The notes: generated from the letters alone by a model not told the origin. Counted from the stretch's first letter, positions 34,847-43,437 are shown. The stretch is 64,000 nucleotides of DNA from Saccharospirillum sp040881935 (GCF_040881935.1 NZ_JBBECH010000051.1:35797-99796), one strand, 5' to 3'. Translations and numbers: made by a program.

Positions 34847-35341
34847 TTATTCGGACGGTAAGTATTTTTTGTTGTTGGTAATAGCTTTCCAGACCATTCC
34901 CGTGGATCGGCCTATGACGGCGATGCTAAAGCCGAGGTAGATTGAGAACACCCAGCTAAACGGAATTCGCATATCGGCAGTTCGTTCGATCGCCATAAAA
35001 CTTATGTAGCTGTAAGCATCTGGTAGCGCGATAAGGAATATTAATGCACAAAGAGAGTGGACAACACCATCCATGATGCGTTGTGTGGTAGGGCCAACGG
35101 CCCCGTATACCATGTCAATTCGTATTACCTGCTTGTCAGACACGATAAAAGCGTAGCCAAATAGTATGCTCCATAACCAAGCTATACTAATGTACTCATT
35201 AGACCAACTGATTGAATTGTTCAAAACATAGCGGGAAAATACCTGCACAATGAATAGCAGAAACATCGATCCGAGCAAAAGCGCCATTAGGTTTTCAGCA
35301 CGCCGATATAGCCAATTATTTATTGAGTAGAATGCGTTCAT
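34847..35341 (-). CDS. TRAP transporter small permease subunit (DctQ family), quiC-linked system
   Basis: A 164-residue protein with four predicted membrane helices; the core ISWSNEYISIAWLWSILFGYAFIVSDKQVIRIDMV is characteristic. Nineteen bases separate it from dctM, and a hairpin with a GAAA loop lies between it and the binding-protein gene. A+T-rich codon use like its partners. Confidence 0.92.
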   Translation of the reverse strand: MNAFYSINNWLYRRAENLMALLLGSMFLLFIVQVFSRYVLNNSISWSNEYISIAWLWSILFGYAFIVSDKQVIRIDMVYGAVGPTTQRIMDGVVHSLCALIFLIALPDAYSYISFMAIERTADMRIPFSWVFSIYLGFSIAVIGRSTGMVWKAITNNKKYLPSE

Positions 35342-35364
35342 CCTAAATTCCTCGATAGTTAAGG

Positions 35365-35384
35365 ACCCGGCTTTTCAGCCGGGT
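35365..35384 (-). terminator. Hairpin between binding-protein and permease genes (quiC-linked TRAP)
   Basis: On the transcript strand ACCCGGCT, GAAA loop, AGCCGGGT: a perfect 8-bp stem closed by a stable tetraloop, 12 bp after the dctP stop codon. The following bases are not a strong U tract, so an mRNA-stabilising or partly terminating role is more likely than full termination. Confidence 0.65.
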
Positions 35385-35396
35385 AAACTTGTTCTA

Positions 35397-36389
35397 CTAT
35401 AGCGCGTTGATGGCTTCGTATAGGCCTTTAGGCCAATCATCCGAATACTCTGAGTTTTCGTATTGTTCAAGTACATGGCTTCGAAACGCTTCTTTGTCGG
35501 GCGTGTAAATATTCAGGCCTTCCTCTTCAAAGTATGAAATCAATTCAGCCTCCTGGTCCAATGCCAGTTTGTCCAGTTCATTCTGGAAGTTCATGGCGCA
35601 GGTTTTAAGAGTGTCCTGCTGTTCGGCGTTCAAGCTGTTCCATTTACGACTGGAAATGCTGAATTGATTAGCAGCAATTAAGTGACCGGTGAGAATTGTT
35701 TGTTCAGAAACTTCATAGAATTTCATTGAATAGTTGGCCGGCAGAGGATTGTCCTGTCCATCAATTGCGCCAGTTTGTAAGGCTGTGTAAACTTCGGTAA
35801 AAGGGATAGGCGTTGGGTTGGCACCCAAAGCTTCACCGACAAACTGCCAACCTTCGCCTGGGGGCATACGTAGCTTTACTCCCTCAAGGTCACTTGGGGT
35901 CATAACTACATCGTCATTATTCAACGATATGTGACGAGTTCCTATGTAAGGGTTAGCAAGGATTTTAATTCCCGTTCTATCTTCAATCTTTTGATACAGC
36001 TCGTTAAGCACATCGCCATCAAAGACTCTTCGCATGTGGTCGTAATCGCGAAACATGTAGGCGGCCCCAAGAATACTAGTCTCAGGTACCTGGTTGTAGA
36101 AGTCGAATATTGCGAGGCTTGCCATATCAAGGTTACCGCGTTGCATAGCAACCATTTCAGTGCCCTGAGAAAAAAGTGTTGCCCCATGATGCGTTTGTAG
36201 GTCGAAATCATCAGTCAGGCATTCACCAAAGGCACTTTTCAGTACTTGTGTTCTTGCATCCTGTTCGGAGACGGTGTCTGAATAGAGCAGCTCTACCTTT
36301 TCTTCAGCAAAAGTAGGCAGTGCGCTGGCAACGGTGAATGCAGCCAATGTGATAGGCAGCAGGGTATTCTTAGTCATAACTCGGGACAT
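35397..36389 (-). CDS. TRAP transporter substrate-binding protein (DctP family), quiC-linked system
   Basis: A 330-residue binding protein with a signal peptide (TLAAFTVASALPTFAEEK; cleavage near residue 28). Substrate-site segments are LEGVKLRMPPGEGWQFVGEALGA and FTEVYTALQTGAIDGQDNPLP, almost the same as in the protein at 27926-28915. It carries two extra cysteines (ECLTDDF, KTCAMNF) that could form a disulfide. Expression probably starts from the promoter/operator at 36538-36566, whose twin lies beside the TetR gene at 41.7 kb. Confidence 0.94.
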   Translation of the reverse strand: MSRVMTKNTLLPITLAAFTVASALPTFAEEKVELLYSDTVSEQDARTQVLKSAFGECLTDDFDLQTHHGATLFSQGTEMVAMQRGNLDMASLAIFDFYNQVPETSILGAAYMFRDYDHMRRVFDGDVLNELYQKIEDRTGIKILANPYIGTRHISLNNDDVVMTPSDLEGVKLRMPPGEGWQFVGEALGANPTPIPFTEVYTALQTGAIDGQDNPLPANYSMKFYEVSEQTILTGHLIAANQFSISSRKWNSLNAEQQDTLKTCAMNFQNELDKLALDQEAELISYFEEEGLNIYTPDKEAFRSHVLEQYENSEYSDDWPKGLYEAINAL

Positions 36390-36537
36390 GTAACCTCCGG
36401 CGGTACTTTTCGGGATTGATCTTGTTTTTATTGACGACGCTCTTACCGGCGCCGATACCTTACCCCTAGCCTCTTGCTAAGGGGCTCTCATCGCAGTTGA
36501 CTCGCCTCGCTGGCAAGCACACCTTGACGTGAGTTCA

Positions 36538-36566
36538 ATAATGTACGGAATGGTACGTTCAGTCAA
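36538..36566 (-). promoter_or_regulatory. Promoter with embedded operator upstream of the quiC-linked TRAP operon
   Basis: On the minus strand there is a -35 element TTGACT, a 17-bp spacer and a -10 element CATTAT. The spacer holds an interrupted palindrome, AACGTACC...CGTACATT. The same 29 bases, with one difference, occur at 41682-41710 upstream of another TRAP operon and beside a TetR gene. The similarity fades outside this segment, so it is a shared regulatory site rather than a recent duplication. Confidence 0.72.
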
Positions 36567-37029
36567 GATGTGTCAGAATACTCCTACTGGTTTAAGAAGT
36601 ACAGAAGTCTGCGGAGTGACCTAAGTCAATTACAGGAGGGATATAGCTGCTGTATCAGTACGGTGTTCAAAGTCAGTTATCTGCGTTGAAAGCGTTGATT
36701 TCAAGGGAAATGTCAGTCTGTTCTTTAGCCCTTGAGGATAGGGAGGTGTTAGAAATTGAGTGGCTGAACACCTATTTTGACGAGCGCTGCCAATTGAAAT
36801 TGGAATGTCTCAAATGTGGGATGCATCTTTCAAGCAGCAAGACGGAGTTTTCATGGATTTGGCGATTTTCGTTAGATTCTTACAGCGTCATAAAACAGGA
36901 GTAAGGAAGCGAGTCTTAATGACAGACCTAATTTTTTTCTCCTTTTGACAAGAAAATGAACGCCCAGTTGGCTCTTAAGAGGTCAGTAGGGTTTGTGATA
37001 TAAATCAATAGCTCGACGTGGAGGTGAAA
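36567..37029. other. A+T-rich intergenic region, no supported gene
   Basis: The region upstream of the esterase gene is low in G+C. A plus-strand reading frame of 72 codons (36686-36904) has no recognisable domain, no ribosome binding site and an uneven composition, so I do not call it a gene. It ends in GGAGGTGAAA directly before the esterase ATG. Just outside it (36459-36485, in the leader of the minus-strand TRAP operon) there is a CCCCTAG/CTAAGGGG hairpin. Confidence 0.5.
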
Positions 37030-37977
37030 ATGATAAACCCTGAAATTGTAAAGTTTTTGGAGCGGTGGGATAGAGAATGGGCAGCGGCGGCTGACTTAAC
37101 GTCTGTTCAGGATCGACGCAAGCATTTTGAAGTTGTGGCAAAAAATATGAGGCTGCCTACACCGGAAGATGTGGAGACAGGACAGGAATATTGGGTTGAT
37201 GCTGAACCAAGCAACGTTCGTGTGAGAGTTTTTCGACATAAAGAGTCAGGAAGCCAGCCTGCATTAATTTACTTCCATGGCGGAGCATGGATGCAAGGTA
37301 GCCCTGAGACACATTGGGATATTACGGCTCGGCTGGCATCCTGGTGTAAACAGACAGTTATAAGTGTCGATTATGCTTTGTCGCCGGAACAACCCTTTCC
37401 AGCGGCAGTGTATCAAGGTATGGCAGTGGTCAGGTGGGCTTTCGATCGGTCCGAGGATCTTGGTATTGACGCTAATCGCATTGCCGTTGGCGGAGACAGT
37501 GCGGGAGGCAATATTTCTGCCGCTATTGCGCTACACTTTCGTGACTCGCTTCAATCTTTGTGCGCTCAGCTGTTAATATACCCGGCAGTCAGTTTTGATA
37601 CCGACTTACCTTCATTTAAAGAGAATGCAAGTGGTCCGATGATTCGCACTGCGGATATGCCAAGGGTGAACAAAATGTATTGTTCCAAGGTTGAAGATCA
37701 GGAAAACCCACTTGCAGCTCCGCTAAAAGCTAGTTCCCACGACAAATTGCCACCAACATTTATAGCGGTCGCTGAGTATGACCCATTGAGAGACAGCGGG
37801 CTCGCCTATTACAACACCCTGAAAGAGGCCGGGGTTGAGGTCAGCCTGGATAGTGGAAAAGGTCTTATTCACGGGTATCTTCGTGGCATGGAATACTGTG
37901 CAGACTCAAAGCAAAAGTTACATGATATGGCTGATTGGCTTACTTCAATTTTTGTAACTAGTGAAAATCTGGAATAA
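37030..37977 (+). CDS. Alpha/beta hydrolase, hormone-sensitive-lipase type
   Basis: A 315-residue esterase. It has the HGGAW oxyanion-hole motif (LIYFHGGAWMQGS, near residues 83-95), the nucleophile motif GGDSAGGN (near 158-165), an acid in VAEYDPLRDSG, and the terminal histidine in GLIHGYLRGM. The ATG at 37030 follows GGAGGT; upstream GTGs are less likely. It is followed 42 bp later by a DUF3237 gene. The pair is A+T-rich with no transporter of its own, though it faces away from the quiC TRAP operon and may hydrolyse a related ester, such as a quinate or shikimate ester. That last point is speculation. Confidence 0.88.
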   Translation: MINPEIVKFLERWDREWAAAADLTSVQDRRKHFEVVAKNMRLPTPEDVETGQEYWVDAEPSNVRVRVFRHKESGSQPALIYFHGGAWMQGSPETHWDITARLASWCKQTVISVDYALSPEQPFPAAVYQGMAVVRWAFDRSEDLGIDANRIAVGGDSAGGNISAAIALHFRDSLQSLCAQLLIYPAVSFDTDLPSFKENASGPMIRTADMPRVNKMYCSKVEDQENPLAAPLKASSHDKLPPTFIAVAEYDPLRDSGLAYYNTLKEAGVEVSLDSGKGLIHGYLRGMEYCADSKQKLHDMADWLTSIFVTSENLE

Positions 37978-38019
37978 AGATCAGCCTATCCAGTCAACTG
38001 CCATTTGTGAGGTTTTAGG

Positions 38020-38496
38020 ATGCAAATTGAAAACCGACCTGTCCCGCCTAGTCTGGAGTTTGCCTTTACTATTCTGGCTAATATTGAGGTTCCATTGTTG
38101 GCGGGCCAGGGTCTTAAAGGTGAGCGGATACATATCCCAATTCTAAGTGGCGAGGTTAGCGGACCTCGTTTAAATGGGCGTATTGCCCCGGGGGGTTCTG
38201 ATTGGCCACTGTTGAGATTAGATGGTGTCTCGGAAATTGAGGCGCAATATACGATAATTGCGGAGGATGGCACGCCACTGTTGGTGAGAAACAAGGGATT
38301 GAGAGTATCCAGCGCCGAGGTTACCAAGCGTCTCAGCAGTAGAGATTTGGTCAATCCAAATGAATATTACTTTCGATCTTCACTGGTGTTTGACGTGCCT
38401 AACGGGCCCCACGAGTGGATGCGAAACCGGATATTCATTGCTTCACTTATGCCAAGAGGGAGCTCTATTTCTATCGATGTTTACATTGTAGAATGA
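38020..38496 (+). CDS. DUF3237 family protein
   Basis: A 158-residue protein with the DUF3237 pattern: IHIPILSGEVSGPRLNGRIAPGGSDWPLL followed by AQYTIIAEDGTPLLVRNKGLR and the NPNEYYFRSSLVFDV segment. The family is a small beta-barrel of unknown function often found with degradation genes for aromatic or aliphatic esters. It follows the esterase gene and ends before a strong terminator, so the two form a two-gene operon. Confidence 0.85.
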   Translation: MQIENRPVPPSLEFAFTILANIEVPLLAGQGLKGERIHIPILSGEVSGPRLNGRIAPGGSDWPLLRLDGVSEIEAQYTIIAEDGTPLLVRNKGLRVSSAEVTKRLSSRDLVNPNEYYFRSSLVFDVPNGPHEWMRNRIFIASLMPRGSSISIDVYIVE

Positions 38497-38523
38497 GCTT
38501 TTAGAAATATTTTACTGAATCAT

Positions 38524-38562
38524 TTCACTCTCTGGTACTGTCAATGAGTACCAGAGAGTGAA
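38524..38562. terminator. Bidirectional terminator between DUF3237 gene and TRAP system 4
   Basis: TTCACTCTCTGGTAC at 38524-38538 and its exact complement at 38548-38562 form a perfect 15-bp stem with a 9-base loop. A short distance downstream on the plus strand is CTTTTTC. It lies between convergent genes and should stop transcription from the esterase operon. Confidence 0.78.
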
Positions 38563-38648
38563 CTCGCCCTTTTTCTATCGCGGTCAATGTGTCAGTACAG
38601 CCAGCACTTTTAACCGCCGAGGGGATGCTGAAATTACAAGACACGGTT

Positions 38649-39920
38649 TTATAGATAACCGGTCACTCTGGGCAGGAAGGTCACCAGGTCAGGCACCAGT
38701 GCAATGACCATCAATACCGCAATTTCGACCAGCAACATCGGCATCAGTCGGCGCACAATGGCCGACAGACCGACCCGTGCGACCGAGTCGGCAACGAACA
38801 GACAGAGCCCTACAGGTGGTGTGATCAGGCCAATCATCAGGTTGAAAATAACCAGAATGGCGAAGTGCAAAGGCTCAATTCCCAGCCCGACGGCGATGGG
38901 GTGCAGTATCGGCACCAGCACCAGAATGGCCGCTATGCCCTCCAGCACCAGACCAACCACCAACAGCAGCAACATGACCGCAAGCAGGAACATCAGCTGC
39001 GAGTCGATCGTTGCCAGGACCCATTCGGTAATGATGTTGGGAATGCGGTTGTAGGTGAGCAGCCAGTTGGCGGCCGAGACCGCGCCCATGATGATCATGA
39101 TCACCGCACTGTCGCGCATGGCACGGGTAAAAATACGTGGCAGGGCGAGTACCGGAATAGACCGGTACAACACCAGGCCAACGAAGAGCGCATACACCAC
39201 CGCAAAGGAGGCCGCTTCAGTGGGTGTCACAATGCCGAGCAATATCGAACCAATAACGGCGACCGGCATAAACAACGGAACCAGGCCACTGAACACCGCC
39301 TTGCGACGGGTACCGGGTGCATGGGTTTTGCGGGTGCCGAAGTGGCCGGCAAAAAACCAGACGTAAATCGACAGGCCCGTCGCCAGTAGCAAGCCGGGAA
39401 CGATGCCGGCCATGAACAAGCCGGGTACTGATACACCACTGACGGTCAGCGCATAAATGATCACCGGTATGCTGGGTGGAATGATCGGGCCGATGACCGA
39501 AGACGCTGCCGTCAGCGCCGCCGCAAAATCACGCGGGTACCCTTCCTTCTCCATTTCGGGAATAAAAACCCGACCGAGTGTCGAGGTGTCGGCAATGGCG
39601 GAGCCGGACAGGCCGGCAAACATCACCGAGGCCCAGATATTGACCTGGGCAAGGCCAGCGCGCATGCGCCCGACCAGGGCGTTGGCCAGTGCGATGATGC
39701 GCCGGGTAATACCGGCTTCGTTCATCACTTCACCGGCGAGAATAAACAGGGGCACGGCCAGCAAAGGGAAGGAATGCAACCCACCAAAGGCTTGTTGGGC
39801 GACGATGCGAATGTGGTAGGGAAAGTCAGCCCCAATCATGAACACCAGAAGAGTGCCCAATATCACAAAGGCGAAAGGCACGCCGATGATCAGGGTGATG
39901 AGCAACAGGGCGTAAATCAT
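38649..39920 (-). CDS. TRAP transporter large permease subunit (DctM family), system 4
   Basis: A 423-residue permease starting at the ATG at 39920 (MIYALLLITLIIGVPFAF), which overlaps the dctQ stop (ATGA); a longer reading frame upstream has no support. DctM motifs: PLFILAGEVMNEAGITRRII, VMFAGLSGSAIADTSTLGRVF, VIGPIIPPSIPVIIYALT and LITPPVGLCLFVADSV. It belongs to a dctP-dctQ-dctM operon with no enzyme gene attached, divergent from a TetR regulator. Confidence 0.94.
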   Translation of the reverse strand: MIYALLLITLIIGVPFAFVILGTLLVFMIGADFPYHIRIVAQQAFGGLHSFPLLAVPLFILAGEVMNEAGITRRIIALANALVGRMRAGLAQVNIWASVMFAGLSGSAIADTSTLGRVFIPEMEKEGYPRDFAAALTAASSVIGPIIPPSIPVIIYALTVSGVSVPGLFMAGIVPGLLLATGLSIYVWFFAGHFGTRKTHAPGTRRKAVFSGLVPLFMPVAVIGSILLGIVTPTEAASFAVVYALFVGLVLYRSIPVLALPRIFTRAMRDSAVIMIIMGAVSAANWLLTYNRIPNIITEWVLATIDSQLMFLLAVMLLLLVVGLVLEGIAAILVLVPILHPIAVGLGIEPLHFAILVIFNLMIGLITPPVGLCLFVADSVARVGLSAIVRRLMPMLLVEIAVLMVIALVPDLVTFLPRVTGYL

Positions 39921-40414
39921 GCGTCGGCCTCCGCTTCGGTCATGCCGAGCAGGCGGCAGGCGGCCATGGTCAGAGCGCTGACCGACAGTAAAACGCCGCC
40001 CATCAGGGTGGAGAACTGAAACATCCACATGGGCAAGCCGGTGCTGGGCGAGCTGCGGCCGCCCCGGCTGTCGATAAATTCGTAGCCGGATATCGCAAAA
40101 CCAATTCCGACGGCCAGCACCAGAACATCAATCAGAAGCTGGTTATAGTGGCGAAGCGACGCAGGCAGCAAATCGACAACAATGGAAAAGCGAACGTGGC
40201 GGTCCTGCAAATAGGCCAGGGCAACGCCGAACATAATGCCGTAAATCATGGCGTAGATGGCGACGTCCTCACCCCAGGTAAGGGAGCGACCGGCGGTATA
40301 GCGCCAGAAGGCATTGGCAAAAACGATGGAGAAAACAGCCAGCATCATCAGGCCGGCACCGGTACCGTTTATACCGATCAGCAGACGACGAAACAGGCGA
40401 AGGGCATCAGACAT
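39917..40414 (-). CDS. TRAP transporter small permease subunit (DctQ family), system 4
   Basis: A 165-residue four-helix membrane protein; the core SLTWGEDVAIYAMIYGIMFGVALAYLQDRHVRFSI is typical of DctQ. Its stop overlaps the dctM start. An 86-bp gap with a perfect hairpin separates it from the binding-protein gene. Confidence 0.92.
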   Translation of the reverse strand: MSDALRLFRRLLIGINGTGAGLMMLAVFSIVFANAFWRYTAGRSLTWGEDVAIYAMIYGIMFGVALAYLQDRHVRFSIVVDLLPASLRHYNQLLIDVLVLAVGIGFAISGYEFIDSRGGRSSPSTGLPMWMFQFSTLMGGVLLSVSALTMAACRLLGMTEAEADA

Positions 40415-40445
40415 GACACAAACCCCGGAAGTGAACCAGAAGAGG

Positions 40446-40481
40446 CACCGGTCAGATCCTGAAGAACGAAACTGACCGGTG
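40446..40481 (-). terminator. Hairpin between binding-protein and permease genes (TRAP system 4)
   Basis: CACCGGTCAG at 40446-40455 and CTGACCGGTG at 40472-40481 are perfect 10-bp arms around a 16-base loop, about 20 bp after the dctP stop codon. There is no U tract. Same placement as in the other importers. Confidence 0.6.
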
Positions 40482-40500
40482 GTACTGAGCGTGGCTACGC

Positions 40501-41508
40501 TTAGTTGGAGGTGGCGCTGTCTACCGCATCAGACAACCGATCGATCCACTCGGCATCGCTGCCCAGTTCGTCGCGCAGGTAAGCCTGAACCGCCGGCTGT
40601 GCCGCCGCGCGGAATTCAGCCATTTGCGCATCGGTCGGCTGGGTGACTTCCATGCCTTCCTCAATCAGCTTGGAGACGCCCTCGGCGGACCCGAATTGCT
40701 GAATGGCACGACCCACGGTACCGGCAACAATGGCTGCGCGCTGCAGTGCGGCCTGGTCACTCTCCGGCAGAGACTGGAACAGGTCTTCGTTGATCAGGAT
40801 GTGATCGACCCCGTAGACGTGGCGATCCAGCGTCAGGTATTTCTGGAACTCGTAGAAGCTGTTGCCGTAGATTACGGAGATCGGGTTTTCCTGACCGTCG
40901 ACCACACCGGTCGCCAGGGCGGTGGGTACCTCACCCCAGGCAATACCCTGGGGTTCGGCGCCCAGGCCACGCACCATTTCCAGGTACAACGGAATGGTTT
41001 GTACGCGGAATTTCAGGCCTTCCATATCAGCCGGAGAAGCGATCGGGCGGACTGAGTTGGTGAAGTGGCGGAAGCCGGTTTCACCGTAGGCCAGGGTGCG
41101 CAGGCCGGTTTGCTCCAGGCAGTGTTCAGCCAGGGCCTGTCCGAATTCTCCGTCCATGACTTCCCAGGCCACCGGGGCTGACGGGAAGGTGTAGGGAATA
41201 TCGGTAACCGCGGCGGCCGCGCAGTAATTAGCGTAGGAGCCGGAGACCATGGTAATGCTGATGGTTCCGTCCTGAGTGCCCTGGACCAGATCGTCTTCAC
41301 TGCCCAGAGAGCCGGCCGGGAACAGATCGACCGTCATGTCGGTTTCGGCTTCAACCAGATTCTTGAAGACCTGACCGGCGGCGCCTTTTTTGGAGGTGGT
41401 CCAGTCGTTCGGATCAACGTGGGCAAAACGAAGGTTTTCAGCGGACACTGCACCCGCAGTAATCATAGCGAGAGCCAGACCTGAGGCCTGAATGGATAAG
41501 CGCTTCAT
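40501..41508 (-). CDS. TRAP transporter substrate-binding protein (DctP family), system 4
   Basis: A 335-residue binding protein with a signal peptide ending near VSAENL (about residue 23). Substrate-site motifs: MEGLKFRVQTIPLYLEMVRGLGA with the conserved arginine and GEVPTALATGVVDGQENPISV. This group often binds C4-dicarboxylates or aromatic acids but the ligand is not determinable. It is divergent from the TetR gene, with the shared promoter/operator at 41682-41710 about 175 bp upstream. Confidence 0.93.
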   Translation of the reverse strand: MKRLSIQASGLALAMITAGAVSAENLRFAHVDPNDWTTSKKGAAGQVFKNLVEAETDMTVDLFPAGSLGSEDDLVQGTQDGTISITMVSGSYANYCAAAAVTDIPYTFPSAPVAWEVMDGEFGQALAEHCLEQTGLRTLAYGETGFRHFTNSVRPIASPADMEGLKFRVQTIPLYLEMVRGLGAEPQGIAWGEVPTALATGVVDGQENPISVIYGNSFYEFQKYLTLDRHVYGVDHILINEDLFQSLPESDQAALQRAAIVAGTVGRAIQQFGSAEGVSKLIEEGMEVTQPTDAQMAEFRAAAQPAVQAYLRDELGSDAEWIDRLSDAVDSATSN

Positions 41509-41681
41509 GGTTACTTCCTCTTTTTATTGTTGGTTAGTTGCACGTTCTTGCTTTGTAGTAGAAATTGGGCTGTTTGCAACGCTGCACATCGGCGATCAAC
41601 TTCAATTTTCAGGCCGCACGCCCCAAGGTTACGACATGCCTGTAACCCAGTAATGGCATACAGGTACTTATCGTCCATTTT

Positions 41682-41710
41682 ATAATGTACGAAATGGTAC
41701 GTTCAGTCAA
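41682..41710 (-). promoter_or_regulatory. Promoter with embedded operator between TRAP system 4 and tetR
   Basis: Minus-strand -35 TTGACT, 17-bp spacer and -10 CATTAT, with AACGTACC...CGTACATT in the spacer. It differs at one position out of 29 from the site at 36538-36566. It lies 45 bp upstream of the TetR start, so the TetR protein is the best candidate to bind here, repress itself and both TRAP operons. Confidence 0.72.
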
Positions 41711-41754
41711 CCTGTGGCATACTGGTGGCATTGCATTGGGTGAGGATAAAAAGA

Positions 41755-42429
41755 ATGACCACAACCAAGGTGGCAACGAAAGGCAAAGAGCGCAGTCGCA
41801 AGAACGACCCGGCTCGGGTGAAAGCCGACATCATGCGGGTCGCGACCCGGGAGTTCTCGGAAAAGGGGCTCTCTGGTGCACGCATTGATGAGATCGCTGA
41901 AAAAACCAAAACGTCTAAACGGATGATTTATTATTACTTTAAGGACAAGGAAACCCTGTATCTGAGTGCGCTGGAACGCTCCTACCAGCAGGTGAGACAG
42001 CAAGAAGGCGAACTGGAGCTGGATCACCTGGAGCCGATAGACGCACTGAGCAAGCTGGTCGCCTTTACCTTCGAGCACCACGTTAAAAATCCGGACTTCA
42101 TTCGCATGGTCATGATCGAGAACATTCACCATGGCCGGTTTATCGAACAATCCGATTTGATTCAGTCGCTTAATGCCGGTGCCGTGGATGAACTGCAAAA
42201 AGTCTATCGGCGCGGTCTTGCAGCCGATCAGTTCAGGCCCGGTCTTGAAGCACTGGAGTTACACTGGCTGATCAGCGCCCTGTCGTTCTTTAACGTTTCC
42301 AACCGTTACACCTTTTCGCGGATTTTCAACTGGGACCAAAACGCAGCGTCCAACCAGGAAAAGCTCGCCAGCCATGTGATTGATATGGTTTTGAGGTATG
42401 TTGTGAAGCCGGAATTGATGGCGGAATAA
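41755..42429 (+). CDS. TetR-family regulator
   Basis: A 224-residue TetR repressor starting at the ATG at 41755 with GAGGA upstream. The N-terminal helix-turn-helix is clear: IMRVATREFSEKGLSGARIDEIAEKTKTSKRMIYYYFKDKETLYLSALE (about residues 30-78). The C-terminal ligand domain is helical and ends in VIDMVLRYVVKPELMAE. It lies between TRAP system 4 and an AEC permease gene 66 bp downstream, which may share its transcript. Its ligand is presumably the substrate of one of the TRAP systems carrying the shared operator. Confidence 0.92.
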   Translation: MTTTKVATKGKERSRKNDPARVKADIMRVATREFSEKGLSGARIDEIAEKTKTSKRMIYYYFKDKETLYLSALERSYQQVRQQEGELELDHLEPIDALSKLVAFTFEHHVKNPDFIRMVMIENIHHGRFIEQSDLIQSLNAGAVDELQKVYRRGLAADQFRPGLEALELHWLISALSFFNVSNRYTFSRIFNWDQNAASNQEKLASHVIDMVLRYVVKPELMAE

Positions 42430-42495
42430 ACGCGACCGGCTAGTCGCAAACCAGCACCGCCTAACTGCACACAACCACCAGGGTAATTTACTTCC

Positions 42496-43437
42496 ATGCA
42501 AGACATCTCCGTCATTAACGTGATTGTTCCGATTTTTATGGTGATCGGTATCGGCTACCTGGCTGTGCGTACGGAACTGATGCCCAAGTCGGTTATACCC
42601 GGCATGGGCCGCTTTGTTCTGTATTTCTGTTTGCCAGCACTGATTTTTACCACTCTGACCACCACCCCAATTCTGACCGCAATGACGCCCTATTATCTGA
42701 TCGCCTATGGCGCGGGCTCCTTGCTTGCTTACCTGATCGGGTTTGTATTCTCAAAAGGGATCTCGAAAGCGACGACCTCGGAAGCCGGGTTGAATGGGCT
42801 GGGTATGAGTTTGAGCAACAGTGCCTTTGTCGGTTATCCGGTGTTGCTGCAGGTTTTTGGCACCCTGCCAGCGGCGGCCTTCACCATGACTCTTCTGGTA
42901 GAGAACTTGCTGATCATGCCATTGGCGCTGATGGTGCTGGAATTGTCCAGAGCCTTGCACGAAGGCGGCAGCGCCCGCCAGGTGTTCAGCAATTTTGTGC
43001 GCCGGTTGGTGACGCAACCCATATTGATCGCGATTGTATTGGGCAGTCTGTACAGCATTACCGGTCTGGGCTTGCCGGATGTAATCTCCAGTGGGCTAGG
43101 TTTTCTGGCCAACGCCTCAGCCGGTGTGGCGCTGTTTGTTATTGGCGGCTCATTAGTGGGCATTTCCATAAAAGGCGATGTCTGGAAGATAAGCTGGGTG
43201 ACCGTTGGCAAGCTGTGCCTCCACCCCTTGCTGGTCGCGTTGATGATCTGGCTATTACCGCCCTTCGACCGGCAACTGCAAATCATCGCTATTCTGATCG
43301 CCTCGATGCCCATGTTGAGCATCTACCCGGTTATCGCCGGTAATTACCTCGACCCGAGCCGTTATGCGGCGACGTTGGTTGTGGCAACCCTGGTATCTTT
43401 TTTCTCCATTTCAGTGGTGTTGGCGTTGCTGTTTTAA
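42496..43437 (+). CDS. AEC (auxin efflux carrier) family transporter
   Basis: A 313-residue membrane protein with about ten hydrophobic segments in the two-fold AEC/BART layout. The N-terminal IVPIFMVIGIGYLAVRTELM and the middle LNGLGMSLSNSAFVGYPVLLQVFG, with its conserved Asn-Ser pair, are typical. Bacterial members move malonate, malate or other organic acids. It is likely co-transcribed with tetR. Its TAA is immediately followed by the stop codon of the convergent AraC gene, with no base between. Confidence 0.87.
   Translation: MQDISVINVIVPIFMVIGIGYLAVRTELMPKSVIPGMGRFVLYFCLPALIFTTLTTTPILTAMTPYYLIAYGAGSLLAYLIGFVFSKGISKATTSEAGLNGLGMSLSNSAFVGYPVLLQVFGTLPAAAFTMTLLVENLLIMPLALMVLELSRALHEGGSARQVFSNFVRRLVTQPILIAIVLGSLYSITGLGLPDVISSGLGFLANASAGVALFVIGGSLVGISIKGDVWKISWVTVGKLCLHPLLVALMIWLLPPFDRQLQIIAILIASMPMLSIYPVIAGNYLDPSRYAATLVVATLVSFFSISVVLALLF

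Noticed and set aside
36686..36904. 72-codon plus-strand frame before the esterase gene
   Set aside because: No domain, no ribosome binding site, A+T-rich background where such frames occur by chance. It ends before the clear GGAGGT-ATG of the esterase.
38649..40028. Long start for DctM of TRAP system 4 at 40028
   Set aside because: The extension overlaps dctQ in another frame and is arginine-rich; the ATG at 39920 overlaps the dctQ stop in the usual coupled way.
41755..43437. AEC permease as an auxin transporter
   Set aside because: The family name is historical; bacterial members move organic acids, and nothing here points to auxin.
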